Translations under genes and position numbers: made by a program
Source: Trichoplax adhaerens
Taxonomy: Eukaryota; Placozoa; Uniplacotomia; Trichoplacea; Trichoplacidae
DNA: 64,000 bases
Direction: 5' to 3'
Assembly (NCBI RefSeq): GCF_000150275.1
Contig: NW_002060960.1
Span: 889,316-953,315 of the forward strand
Notes under the pieces: generated by a model
Seen by the model: the letters and a program-made list of their open reading frames with translations, nothing else
Databases searched by the model: none
Told to the model about the DNA's origin: nothing
Part shown: piece by piece, positions 63,591-64,000 of the stretch
How the letters are laid out: the number at the start of each line of letters is the position of its first letter
How positions within the stretch are numbered: position 1 is the first letter of the stretch

Positions 63591-64000
63591 CGTACTAGCT
63601 TAACGTCTGATCACTTTGCTGACAGAGATACCGTAGCCTATTCCATTCTTTTAATCCATAAAAACCAGAATAGGTTAACGCTCGAATTCGCTTTAACTTA
63701 CTCGTTTAACGTCCTGTTACTTCGCTGATAGAGATGCTACAGTTTTATCCATTATTTCAATCCATAAAGAGAGAGTATGCTTATATCGCACAGTAATTAA
63801 CTAGCTTAACGTATTGCCACTTGGCTGACAGAGATACTAAAGTCTTTTCCATGCATAAAAAGAGAGTAGGCTTAAAACTTAATACTACTCAGTAATCAGT
63901 TAGCTTAACGTTTTGCCACTTCCCTGGCAGAGATAGATACTATAGTCTTTTCCGTTATTTCAATCCATAAAGAGAGAGTATGCTTATGTTGCACAGTAAT
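63591..64000. repeat. Tandem repeat of about 90-120 bases at the window edge
   Basis: Blocks of the form TAGCTTAACGT...CACTT...CTGACAGAGATAC and CCATAAAGAGAGAGTATGCT recur, starting near 63597, 63705, 63803 and 63900. Unit length varies. The array continues past the window end. Confidence 0.8.

Overview
This window looks like nuclear DNA of an early-branching animal. It is AT-rich with compact genes, short GT-AG introns (about 50-600 bases) and animal-type orthologues: TMF1, PDPK1, METTL23, PBLD, FAM234 and the ornithine decarboxylase fold. There are no bacterial operons or ribosome binding sites. A placozoan such as Trichoplax is my best guess from gene density, base composition and intron style, but this is an inference.

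Layout: 1.2-2.4 kb is a six-copy satellite. 2.63-5.24 kb is a three-exon FAM234-like membrane protein (+). 7.05-7.15 kb is an intron-bearing tRNA-Ile(UAU) (-), beside arrays of the palindromic TACAGTAC/GTACTGTA motif (7.2-8.45 kb). 8.74-14.69 kb is a 23-exon golgin, TMF1 (+). It converges on PDPK1 (-, 16.33-20.64 kb, at least 16 exons, first exon not found). 20.75-27.6 kb is a field of several unrelated tandem repeat families with an assembly gap (50 N). 28.4-30.4 kb holds short hairpin repeats and a dispersed duplication. METTL23 (-) lies at 31.75-33.01 kb, another tandem array at 34.4-35.6 kb, and a single-exon PhzF-like gene (PBLD, -) at 36.39-37.28 kb.

The right half is two tandem gene duplications. 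Two copies of an unrecognised multi-pass membrane protein with a signal peptide and a cysteine-rich ectodomain lie at 40.0-43.1 and 46.6-49.9 kb (both +, two exons each, the same splice site). Two copies of an ornithine-decarboxylase-like gene lie at 52.0-55.6 and 58.9-62.4 kb (both +, 17 exons each, every coding exon the same length in the two copies). The rest is AT-rich spacer and repeats.

The best candidates for new biology are the unrecognised membrane-protein pair and the decarboxylase pair, whose substrate-contacting residues differ from canonical ornithine decarboxylase. Exon models were made by hand from splice sites, phase and family similarity. All complete models close in frame. 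There is no sign that the genes form a common pathway.
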